From an archaeon (GTDB taxonomy: Archaea > Thermoproteota > Bathyarchaeia > TCS64), in assembly GCA_020444005.1 (NCBI GenBank), contig JAHLLU010000019.1, positions 1 to 14,016 on the forward strand: a stretch of DNA of 14,016 nt. The letters run 5' to 3'. The notes beneath the pieces were generated by a model. The model was given only the letters and a program-made list of their open reading frames with translations. It was not told where the DNA came from and did not search any database. This document shows, in pieces, positions 5,626 through 11,858 of the stretch (position 1 is the stretch's first letter; each line of letters opens with the position of its first letter). Both the position numbers and the translations under genes were made by a program.

Positions 5626-7107
5626 ATGTGGTTCTCTGACTGGTTTAGGGAGAATGATGTTAAGCTAGTTTTTCTTGTTGCTTTGCTTGCTAGGTTGGTT
5701 GTTTATCGGTGGATTCCCGTTGACTGGAACAGCGACAGCTATCATCATTGGCTCATCAGTTATCTGACGCTTCATATTGGGCTCAGAGAGGGACGTCTCT
5801 GGGATCTCTTGGGCTGTGATTATTACTGGGGTATGGTTCCTCATCTGGTTCAGGCTTTTCTGCTCTGGCTCTTCAGGAGCAGTAGCATTGAGTATATTCG
5901 GGTTTTCAATGTCTTGGTGGGTTCTTTGAATGCTGTTTTGGTGTTTAAGGTGGCTCTTCGGTATTATGGTTGGGAGAACGCTGTTTGGAGTGGTTTGTGT
6001 TTTGGGGTTTTTCCGGTTTCTCTTGTGTTTGATAGTGTTGGGATGCAGGATACTTTGGGTTTGGTGTTTGTTTTGGGTTCATTGTTTTTGATGCGGACAC
6101 GGTTTTTTTGGGGTGGTTTGTTGCTTGGATTGGCTTGTCATACTCGTGTGGAGTATACTTTGGTCTCGGTGTTGATCCTTGTTGGTTTTGTTTTGCGTGA
6201 GCGTTTGTTTACTGATAGTCAGCCGTATATTCTTGGCTGGGTTGCCGGATGGGGTGTGCCTAGTGTTCATGTTTGGGTTCAGACTGGTAACCCTGTTTAT
6301 CCTTTGTATTGGAGTTTGTATAGTGTGTTTGGGGGGTATACGAGTAAGTTTAGGGGTTTGCCGTTTGTTGATGTGTTTTTTGGGTGGTTGGGGTCTCGAG
6401 TTGGTGTTTGGGGTGGGTCTGTGTTTGGTTTGTTGATTGTTGGGTGTGGTTTGGGTGGCTTGTTTTTGGTTCCGTGGATGGCGTATAGGCGGTGGTTCAG
6501 GTATGAGCCTTTGTTGTATTGGGTTAGTTGTTTGATGGTGATGTGTCCCTTGTTTTTGCCGTATTTTGGTGGTGAGAGGGTGTATTTGTTGTTGATGTTG
6601 CGGTTTTTGGTGCCGGTGGTGGCGCTTGGGTTGCCTGTTTTGTTTCATTTGTTGAGGTGTGTTCGTTTTGGTTGGTGTCTCCTGGTGGGTACTTTGGGAA
6701 TATTTTTTTTCAGTTCCTTGTTTGTTGTGCCTCTTTACGCGGGGCTTCAGGGGACAGTTGTTGGTGAGTTTGGTGTGGCGGATCGGGTGGGTGAGGTTTA
6801 TGATGGAGGCTCGGTGGTGTGTGATTTGCCGAGTATTGTGTATAGGTTGGTGGTTGTTTGGGGCGTGGAGTCTGATTGTTTGTTGAGTAACTTGTATGGT
6901 CCGCATTATTATGGTATAGATGAGCCGGTGGAGTATCTTAGGTGGCTTCGGGATGAGGATGTGCGGGTTTGGTGTTATCTTGGGGATCGTGGTGATCCGG
7001 TTTGGGAGGCGGTTGAGGGTTATCCAGGTGTGTTTGTGCCTGTTTGGGGTGAGCCAAGGGCTGGGGTATATTTGGTGGATCAGAGTGTGATTGGTCAGAT
7101 TTTATAA
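5626..7107 (+). CDS. Polytopic GT-C type membrane glycosyltransferase (PMT/GT39-like)
   Basis: A 493-residue membrane protein with roughly ten hydrophobic segments up to about residue 390, then a soluble tail of about 100 residues. The layout matches GT-C fold glycosyltransferases that use lipid-linked sugars on the outer face of the membrane. After the first helix (13-30) comes an outside loop with DWNSDSYHHW (33-42), whose Asp33/Asp37 fit the catalytic acidic motif; a second acidic loop CDYYWGMVPH (64-73) follows, as does FPVSLVFDSVGMQDTLG (129-145). Donor and acceptor are unknown; transfer to surface proteins or lipids is plausible. From about 5930 the coding strand is strikingly G+T-rich (82-83% in two 60-nt lines counted) with very few A and C, unlike its neighbours. 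The protein is correspondingly rich in Trp, Val, Gly, Phe and Leu. purM starts 26 nt downstream. The family is likely; the exact subfamily is not resolved. Confidence 0.8.
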   Translation: MWFSDWFRENDVKLVFLVALLARLVVYRWIPVDWNSDSYHHWLISYLTLHIGLREGRLWDLLGCDYYWGMVPHLVQAFLLWLFRSSSIEYIRVFNVLVGSLNAVLVFKVALRYYGWENAVWSGLCFGVFPVSLVFDSVGMQDTLGLVFVLGSLFLMRTRFFWGGLLLGLACHTRVEYTLVSVLILVGFVLRERLFTDSQPYILGWVAGWGVPSVHVWVQTGNPVYPLYWSLYSVFGGYTSKFRGLPFVDVFFGWLGSRVGVWGGSVFGLLIVGCGLGGLFLVPWMAYRRWFRYEPLLYWVSCLMVMCPLFLPYFGGERVYLLLMLRFLVPVVALGLPVLFHLLRCVRFGWCLLVGTLGIFFFSSLFVVPLYAGLQGTVVGEFGVADRVGEVYDGGSVVCDLPSIVYRLVVVWGVESDCLLSNLYGPHYYGIDEPVEYLRWLRDEDVRVWCYLGDRGDPVWEAVEGYPGVFVPVWGEPRAGVYLVDQSVIGQIL

Positions 7108-7133
7108 GCCCACTAATGTACCCTAGGGCATAG

Positions 7134-8285
7134 GTGGATTATTTGTCGCGGTATGAGGAGCTAGGTGTTGATGTTAAGAAGAAAGGTATAGAGAGCTTCA
7201 AATCGGTAGTGAATAACCTCTATCCGGGTGCTTTCTGTGTTATTCAACGTGACCCTGTTGATCCTGATACCGGTTTAGTGGTCCACACAGACTCGGCTGG
7301 CAGTAAGCCTATTCAGGCGTATATTGGGTACAAGGAGACCGGTGATTCTGGCTGGTTTAGTGGCTTGGCTCAGGATGCCTTGGCTATGAATATCAATGAT
7401 CTTGTCTGTGTTGCCGCGACTCCTGTGTCTTTTGTTGACTATGTGGCCTTCAACACGTTACTGATTGACCGTGTTGAGATGCTCGCAGCCCTATCAAGGG
7501 GCTTTGGGGCATGTCTTGAGGTGCTTGAATCTGAGGGTACTCCGGTTTTGTTTGCTGGTGGGGAGACCGCTGATCTGCCTGACTTGTTACGTACTCTTGA
7601 TGTCTGTGTGACCATGTTTGGGCGGGTGCCTTTGAGTAAGGTGGTTTCTGGTGAAGCCATCAAGCCCGGTGACAAGATTATTGGTGTACGAAGCGGTGGA
7701 AAAATCAGGTACGAGAAAGGCGTCAACAGTGGCATCATGAGCAACGGGCATACCTTAGCTCGGAGTTGTCTATTGAGATCTAATTATGTAGAGTTGTATC
7801 CAGAGATTTCTCACCCCGCTCGTGGAAGGTATACTGGGCGGTACGAGTTCAATGACTATATTGATTCACTTGGTACAACCGTAGGTGAAGCGTTGCTTTG
7901 CCCTACTCGGTTGTATTCACCAATCGCGTTGAAGGTGCTAGAGGCAGTTGATGGCGTGCATGGGATGGTGCATAACACTGGCGGCGGAAACACCAAGTGT
8001 CTACGTCTCGGAGAAGGCATCAGATATGTTAAGAACATGCCCAAACATGACGCGATATTCGATTTGATTCAGCGGGAATCTGGTGTCGAGTGGCGTGAGA
8101 TGTATCAAGACTTCAACATGGGTGTAGGTTTCGAGTTCATCGTTGACCCTGATGTAGCGGAGGATGTGTTGTCAGTGGTTGAGGGTTTCGGTGTGGGTGC
8201 TTCGATTATTGGTGTATGTGAGGAGTCCAAAGCCGAGAATAGTTTGACTATTAACTCATTGAATGGTAAGTTTGAGTACAGTTAG
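7134..8285 (+). CDS. purM: Phosphoribosylformylglycinamidine cyclo-ligase (AIR synthetase), divergent PurM
   Basis: A 383-residue PurM-fold enzyme. PurM converts FGAM to AIR with ATP in purine biosynthesis and acts as a cytosolic dimer. Family landmarks are in order: HTDSAGSK (51-58, in place of the usual TDGVGTK, Lys kept), DALAMNINDLV with ATPVSFVDYVAF (81-106), AGGETADLP (141-149), GIMSNGHTLAR (200-210, the usual G-x-H-S-N-G-x-S-L element), VHGMVHNTGGG (275-285) and MYQDFNMGVGFEF near residues 323-335. It is longer than the roughly 345 residues of E. coli PurM and has an extra loop before SNGHTL (about 186-200). The GTG start at 7134 follows the GT-C gene by 26 nt and the two are probably cotranscribed, although codon use returns to normal here. 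A selective paralogue of PurM cannot be excluded, since the nucleotide-binding motif is unorthodox. Confidence 0.87.
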   Translation: MDYLSRYEELGVDVKKKGIESFKSVVNNLYPGAFCVIQRDPVDPDTGLVVHTDSAGSKPIQAYIGYKETGDSGWFSGLAQDALAMNINDLVCVAATPVSFVDYVAFNTLLIDRVEMLAALSRGFGACLEVLESEGTPVLFAGGETADLPDLLRTLDVCVTMFGRVPLSKVVSGEAIKPGDKIIGVRSGGKIRYEKGVNSGIMSNGHTLARSCLLRSNYVELYPEISHPARGRYTGRYEFNDYIDSLGTTVGEALLCPTRLYSPIALKVLEAVDGVHGMVHNTGGGNTKCLRLGEGIRYVKNMPKHDAIFDLIQRESGVEWREMYQDFNMGVGFEFIVDPDVAEDVLSVVEGFGVGASIIGVCEESKAENSLTINSLNGKFEYS

Positions 8286-8316
8286 GGAATTCGTTTATCC
8301 CTTTAATTATAATTAA
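8284..8316 (+). terminator. Probable terminator after purM
   Basis: A short AGGGA/TCCCT stem (8284-8288 with 8298-8302) begins at the purM stop and is followed by a perfect 14-bp A+T palindrome (8303-8316) and more T. It lies between two convergent genes. The rest of the gap to 8421 shows nothing recognisable. Confidence 0.35.
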
Positions 8317-8421
8317 TTTGTTTAGTGGCCTCAGTGTAACTCTGATTCATCATTCGATCAATCTAATGCCTTCACATCATCGGCCATCTAGGTATCAGAA
8401 CCCAGCGTGTTAAAGGTATCC

Positions 8422-9006
8422 CTACTCAATGTTGATGGGAGTACCCTCATCCACGGGGCTCATTTTCTTAAAGCTAACCTCCAAGACACCGTTACGGTAA
8501 CTGGATTTCGCTGATTTACGGTCAATCTCGGCGTCAAACTCTAACTCCTTGTAGTACTGGCGCTCAGGGTTGTCCACGTTTATTGTCAAACCCGAAGGTG
8601 TAGCCAGTAGTTTGATGTCGCTCTTCTCGACGCCGGGAAGCTCAGCCAAGACCTTGATGCTTTCATCGTCCTCTATTACATCTACCAGAGGCTCACGTTT
8701 ACCCTGAATACCAAGGGGGGTTTCATCAGAGTCTAGTCCGGGTTTCATGTTTCCGAACTCCCTGATCACTGGTTTGCCGTCTGGTCCTATTTTTACGCTG
8801 TATCCGTATACGAATGGACCGTATTCTCTGCGTGTTGAGCCGTCTGGTGCCTTTATCTCGCGTCTCATCTCGTCTGGCATGTTTCCCTCCATCTCGCGGA
8901 TCATGTCAGCCATCTCCTTCTCCATCTCCCGCATCATGCGGTCAAAATCGCCGAAGAAACTGTCTCGTCTACCAAATCGTTTGAACCATTCATCCCAAAA
9001 GCTCAA
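8422..9006 (-). CDS. Hsp20 / alpha-crystallin small heat shock protein
   Basis: A 194-residue ATP-independent holdase chaperone, cytosolic and oligomeric. The alpha-crystallin domain spans about residues 105-182: PLVDVIEDDESIKVLAELPG, then SDIKLLATPSGLTINV, and the conserved SYRNGVLEVSFKK (169-181). The C-terminal INI (191-193) is the IxI motif that docks into a neighbouring subunit. The N-terminal arm of about 100 residues is unusually long and Met/Arg/Glu-rich (DRMMREMEKEMADMIREMEG at 22-41) and probably forms an amphipathic helix, followed by a Gly/Pro-containing segment around PFVYGYSVKIGPDGKP; this arrangement is seen in other archaeal Hsp20 proteins. The start is TTG at 9006, with a TATA box about 40 nt upstream shared with the rightward thiI. 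No heat-shock operator could be recognised. Convergent with purM. Confidence 0.92.
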   Translation of the reverse strand: MSFWDEWFKRFGRRDSFFGDFDRMMREMEKEMADMIREMEGNMPDEMRREIKAPDGSTRREYGPFVYGYSVKIGPDGKPVIREFGNMKPGLDSDETPLGIQGKREPLVDVIEDDESIKVLAELPGVEKSDIKLLATPSGLTINVDNPERQYYKELEFDAEIDRKSAKSSYRNGVLEVSFKKMSPVDEGTPINIE

Positions 9007-9040
9007 TGTTGATTCACTGAGTCGATCAATCGAAAAATCT

Positions 9041-9050
9041 GGTATAAATG
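9041..9050. promoter_or_regulatory. Shared TATA region for hsp20 (leftward) and thiI (rightward)
   Basis: GGTATAAATG contains a TATA-type box readable on both strands (TATAAA rightward, TTTATA leftward). Predicted initiation about 25 nt away gives short leaders of about 15 nt for hsp20 and about 25 nt for thiI. A strong Shine-Dalgarno-like AAAAGGAGG at 9066-9074 sits about 21 nt before the thiI TTG, too far for normal use. Confidence 0.4.
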
Positions 9051-9095
9051 TTATGAGTAACTGGTAAAAGGAGGCGTATCTGAGTAGATAATACT

Positions 9096-10256
9096 TTGAC
9101 TATCATCGTCAGCTACAGCGAGATCGCCCTCAAATCAAGATACGTACGAAACCAGCTAGAAAAAAGCCTAAGCCAAGACCTAGTAAACATCCTAAGAAAA
9201 CACAGATACGAGAACCCAGAGGTATCAAGAAGATTCGGCAGAATTTATGTGAAAGGAGTGCCAGATGACGCTGTTGAAATTGTATCAAAGGTCTTCGGCG
9301 TAGCTAACGCGATGCCAAGCACCGAAGTAGAACTGGATTTTGACTCAATCATCAATGGGATAGTTGAAGAAGCTAAACTCAGTCTCAAACAAGGAAACAG
9401 CTTCGCGGTACGACCAAGAGTAGTAGGAGACCATCCGTTTGGGAGTCGAGATATTGCGTATAAGGCTGGCTCAAAGGTGCTGGAAGCATTGGCTGATCGT
9501 GATATTCATGTTAATCTGGATGAACCAGATGTTACGCTCTACACCGAGGTAAGGGATACCAGCGCCTATGTTTATAGTAGAATCATCAGAGGCGTCCTTG
9601 GATTACCCTATGGGACACAGGGAAAAGCCATCAGTCTCTACAGTGGCGGAATCGATAGCCCGGTATCCGCTTGGCTGATGATGAAACGAGGCGTAAACGT
9701 CCTACCTTTGTTTATGGATCAACGTCCATTCGTAGGAGACAGCTATGTTACCCGAGCCATAGAGAGCTTCAAGAACATCAGCCAATATGTCCCCAGAAAC
9801 AGCTACAAGTTATACTCTGCACCCATGGGTGATGTAATGCAGGGTATTACAGAGACTCGTGAACCCAGATTCATTTGTATCATGTGTAAAAGAAGCATGT
9901 ACAGGATCGCGGCGCGGTTCGCTGAGAAACATCATGCACAGGCGATAATAACAGGTGAGAGTCTTGGACAGGTTGCTAGTCAGACCCTGAAGAACTTGTT
10001 TGTATTGAGTTCGTCAACGGATATACCTGTTCTTCGTCCATTAATCGGGTTGGACAAGGTTGAGATCGAGGATATTGCACGTATCTTTGGTTCCTACGAG
10101 ATTACAGCGAAATCCACTGATGGATGTACCGCCGTACCCAAGGGTCCAGCTACACGCAGTAAGGTTGATGTCATTGAGGAGCTTGAATCAGAACTAGGCT
10201 TAGCGGAGCTATGTGATGAGGCTGCTGACAATATTTCAGTGATCGCCGAAGGGTGA
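9096..10256 (+). CDS. thiI: tRNA 4-thiouridine synthase ThiI (archaeal, no rhodanese domain)
   Basis: A 386-residue tRNA sulfurtransferase that adenylates U8 of tRNA and replaces the oxygen with sulfur to give s4U. Domain order: an N-terminal ferredoxin-like region (IIVSYSEIALKSRYVR, 3-18), a THUMP domain (about 60-165), and a PP-loop ATPase with SGGIDSP (183-189). There is no rhodanese domain. Cys261 and Cys264 (FICIMCKRSMYR) plus Cys344 (TDGCTAVPKGP) reproduce the three-cysteine set that in Methanococcus maripaludis ThiI binds an Fe-S cluster and is needed for activity; the spacing is the same as I recall for that protein. The start is TTG at 9096, because an in-frame TGA at 9081 rules out anything further upstream than a few codons. 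It is the first gene of a rightward five-gene cluster; the next gene begins 31 nt after its stop. Confidence 0.93.
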   Translation: MTIIVSYSEIALKSRYVRNQLEKSLSQDLVNILRKHRYENPEVSRRFGRIYVKGVPDDAVEIVSKVFGVANAMPSTEVELDFDSIINGIVEEAKLSLKQGNSFAVRPRVVGDHPFGSRDIAYKAGSKVLEALADRDIHVNLDEPDVTLYTEVRDTSAYVYSRIIRGVLGLPYGTQGKAISLYSGGIDSPVSAWLMMKRGVNVLPLFMDQRPFVGDSYVTRAIESFKNISQYVPRNSYKLYSAPMGDVMQGITETREPRFICIMCKRSMYRIAARFAEKHHAQAIITGESLGQVASQTLKNLFVLSSSTDIPVLRPLIGLDKVEIEDIARIFGSYEITAKSTDGCTAVPKGPATRSKVDVIEELESELGLAELCDEAADNISVIAEG

Positions 10257-10287
10257 AAGAGTTAAACAGAAGGATTACTGAATACCC

Positions 10288-10563
10288 TTGGGAACAATTT
10301 TGGCAAAAATACCAAAGGAAGCATTCACAGGCGCAAAAGAGATCGATTTCAGCGAAGAGAAAGAGTACTGGAACGAGTATAAGCTAGAAGACGGAACAAC
10401 ATTAAAGGTAAAACTAGTGCTCCGCGGAGTCAAACGCCTAGATAAATATGAGCCGGACGGCTCACCGATATACGCCATCAACAGCATGAACGTGGTACGA
10501 GCCGTAAACGTACCAGAAGAACTCAGGGCAAAACCCAAGAAGCCAGAGATGAACCCAGTCTAA
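10288..10563 (+). CDS. Small conserved-looking archaeal protein of unknown function
   Basis: A 91-residue soluble protein with no signal peptide or membrane segment. Codon-like composition, tight packing and an intact frame between thiI and the ThyX genes support a real gene. The sequence starts with a Pro/Phe-containing segment, then EEKEYWNEYKLEDGTTLKVK, which looks like a beta meander, then KLVLRGVKRLDKYEPDGSPIYAINSMNVVRAVNVP, ending in a Lys/Pro-rich tail. No catalytic motif is evident. I have an impression of similar short proteins in other archaea but cannot name a family. The start is a TTG at 10288, with AAGGATT at 10270-10276 as a weak Shine-Dalgarno; a second in-frame TTG is at 10300. 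Its stop is followed at once by the first ThyX-like gene, so cotranslation is likely. Confidence 0.7.
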   Translation: MGTILAKIPKEAFTGAKEIDFSEEKEYWNEYKLEDGTTLKVKLVLRGVKRLDKYEPDGSPIYAINSMNVVRAVNVPEELRAKPKKPEMNPV

Positions 10564-10572
10564 GTGAAACAT

Positions 10573-10989
10573 ATGAAGCTAAGCCTCATTGCCAATAGTC
10601 CAGACATGGAGACCATGATAGCCACTAGCATGCTCACCACTACAAGTGGAGCCATGCCTAGCACTCTTTATGACCGACTCAAGGCAAAGCCTGAGAAGGT
10701 GGCGGATATTGTGGGCAGGGTTGAGGTTCAGCATGGAAATATATTGGAGCATAACCGGCTTGTCTGGAGGCTAGAGGCAACTAGAGACGAGGTGTTGGAC
10801 ATTATGCTCAGGTCAAAGTTCTTCAATATCACGGAAGCTGGACCAGATACATGGGTGCTTAGCTGCAACCTTCGGACAATAGCAGAGTATCATCAGATAC
10901 ATCCTGACGATTTCAGTAGACAGTTAATCGAGTCCATCAATGAAACTGCACCACATGTCTTTGGCTTCATAAAGGGGGATAAAGAGTGA
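10573..10989 (+). CDS. ThyX-like protein A: keeps the HxxxLEH and NxR elements, lacks the RHR core
   Basis: A 138-residue protein that I read as a shortened relative of flavin-dependent thymidylate synthase (ThyX). The N-terminal KLSLIANSPDMETMIATSM resembles the ThyX start. VQHGNILEHNRLVWRLE (52-68) matches the family's HESxLEHxxFxFxIE, with His54 at the position of the flavin/dUMP-site His and Glu59-His60 conserved. After that the roughly 80 residues carrying RHRxxSxxxxSQR are missing, and the sequence resumes at TWVLSCNLRTIAEYH (93-107), matching the VNARSLxxFL helix with Asn99 and Arg101 retained. The C-terminal helix ends ETAPHVFG. On its own it should be inactive. The ATG at 10573 has AAGTGA 5 nt upstream; GTG at 10564, right after the previous stop, is an alternative. 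Its TGA overlaps the GTG start of the next gene by 4 nt, which implies translational coupling and fixed stoichiometry. Confidence 0.75.
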   Translation: MKLSLIANSPDMETMIATSMLTTTSGAMPSTLYDRLKAKPEKVADIVGRVEVQHGNILEHNRLVWRLEATRDEVLDIMLRSKFFNITEAGPDTWVLSCNLRTIAEYHQIHPDDFSRQLIESINETAPHVFGFIKGDKE

Positions 10990-11579
10990 AGGCTGAGCTA
11001 CTAACCTATACGCCTTTAGCTGAGGTCAAGAAGGCGTTTCCTGATCTGGAAACTGATCTGCTTCTGCCTCACTTGAATTATACGTTTGCGATAGAGAAGG
11101 TTAGTCGGGCGTGCAGTCATCAACTGGTTAGACACAGAGTAGCCAGCTTCAGTCAGCAGAGTCAGCGATACATCACTGTCAAGCGGTTATCTGAGAAGAT
11201 CGTGGTTCCTCCAAGCATAGGCTCCAACGATGACTTTGATGATTTGATCGAGTCAGCGAGTATAGCTTACCAGAAACTCGTAGAATCAGGTATCCCCAAG
11301 GAGGACGCTCGTTTCGTATTACCTAACGCAGCTGAGACAAGCCTATTGTTGACCATGGAGGGTAAATCTCTTGTACATTTCCTTGGTTTACGGACATGTA
11401 ACCGTGCCCAGTGGGAGGTTAGGGCGCTCGCGGATATGATGCTTGAACAGCTAAGGGCTGTTGAGCCAAGTATCTTTAATCGAGCTGGGCCATATTGTTA
11501 CCAGCTTGGATACTGTCCAGAGGGTAGGCATACCTGCGGTAAGATGAAGGCAGCACTTGAACGATACAGGGTTGAATAA
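10986..11579 (+). CDS. thyX: ThyX-like catalytic protein B (flavin-dependent thymidylate synthase)
   Basis: A 197-residue ThyX. ThyX makes dTMP from dUMP with methylene-tetrahydrofolate, FAD and NADPH. The signature RHRVASFSQQSQRY (49-62) is complete, with Arg49-His50-Arg51, Ser59 and Arg61. LGLRTCNRAQWEVRALA (133-149) carries the nucleotide-binding Arg136 and the AQWE block, and the C-terminal PYCYQLGYCPEG with a further Cys184 resembles archaeal ThyX. Two family elements are absent: the N-terminal HESxLEH (only about 30 residues precede NYTFAIEKVSRACSHQLVRHR), and the NAR of the flavin-binding helix, which reads EGK (125-127). Both are present in the preceding overlapping gene, so I infer a two-subunit enzyme. 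The GTG start overlaps the previous stop (GTGA) and has a GGGGGAT Shine-Dalgarno at 10975-10981. Length is about 20-50 residues short of single-chain ThyX. Confidence 0.88.
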   Translation: MKAELLTYTPLAEVKKAFPDLETDLLLPHLNYTFAIEKVSRACSHQLVRHRVASFSQQSQRYITVKRLSEKIVVPPSIGSNDDFDDLIESASIAYQKLVESGIPKEDARFVLPNAAETSLLLTMEGKSLVHFLGLRTCNRAQWEVRALADMMLEQLRAVEPSIFNRAGPYCYQLGYCPEGRHTCGKMKAALERYRVE

Positions 11580-11580
11580 G

Positions 11581-11856
11581 TTGAAGCTATTACTAGATGA
11601 GATGTTCACAGGCTACAAGGATCACTTTGAGATACTGGGCTACGATGTACAGACAGTAGAAGATGTAGGGCTCAAAGGCTCAGAAGACATGAAAGTAGCC
11701 AAATACGCTTACGATAACGATTTTATCCTGATAACTGAGGACAAGAAGAAGCCAGTAGATTTCATGAAGATACTTCAAGGCAAGTATATCCTCGTAGATG
11801 CTTCAATGATCGTAAAAATGATCGATAGTGCTATAAAAGAAAAATATGAAGAATAA
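11581..11856 (+). CDS. PIN-like (DUF5615 / Mut7-C type) small protein
   Basis: A 91-residue protein resembling DUF5615, the short PIN-like family: MKLLLDEMFTGYKDHFEILGYDV at the N-terminus, then VEDVGLKGSEDMKVAKYAYDNDFILITEDKK. The acidic positions expected for a PIN-type metal site are visible: Asp6-Glu7, Glu35-Asp36 and Glu53-Asp54. Such proteins are predicted RNases, often the toxin of a pair with a DUF433-type antitoxin, but no antitoxin gene is next to it, so a housekeeping RNA-processing role or a non-catalytic role is equally possible. I chose TTG at 11581, immediately after the ThyX stop, because AGGGTTGA at 11568-11575 is placed as its Shine-Dalgarno and the LLLDE strand then begins at residue 3; an upstream TTG at 11557 would overlap thyX. 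Last gene of the cluster, ending 2 nt from the convergent amidinotransferase stop. Confidence 0.78.
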   Translation: MKLLLDEMFTGYKDHFEILGYDVQTVEDVGLKGSEDMKVAKYAYDNDFILITEDKKKPVDFMKILQGKYILVDASMIVKMIDSAIKEKYEE

Positions 11857-11858
11857 GC

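Noticed and set aside
6079..6906. Long open frame on the minus strand (275 codons) opposite the GT-C gene
   Set aside because: It is a by-product of the G+T bias of the plus strand, which removes stop codons from the complement. The translation is dominated by Thr, Gln, Pro, His, Asn and Lys with no domain pattern, and the plus-strand frame has clear membrane helices and a GT-C motif.
10573..11579. A frameshift or sequencing error breaking one normal thyX gene
   Set aside because: Joining the two frames would not give a normal ThyX: gene A already contains a C-terminal NxR-type helix region, and gene B begins with its own ThyX-like N-terminus (MKAELLTYTPL). The two are parallel, partly redundant copies, not consecutive halves.
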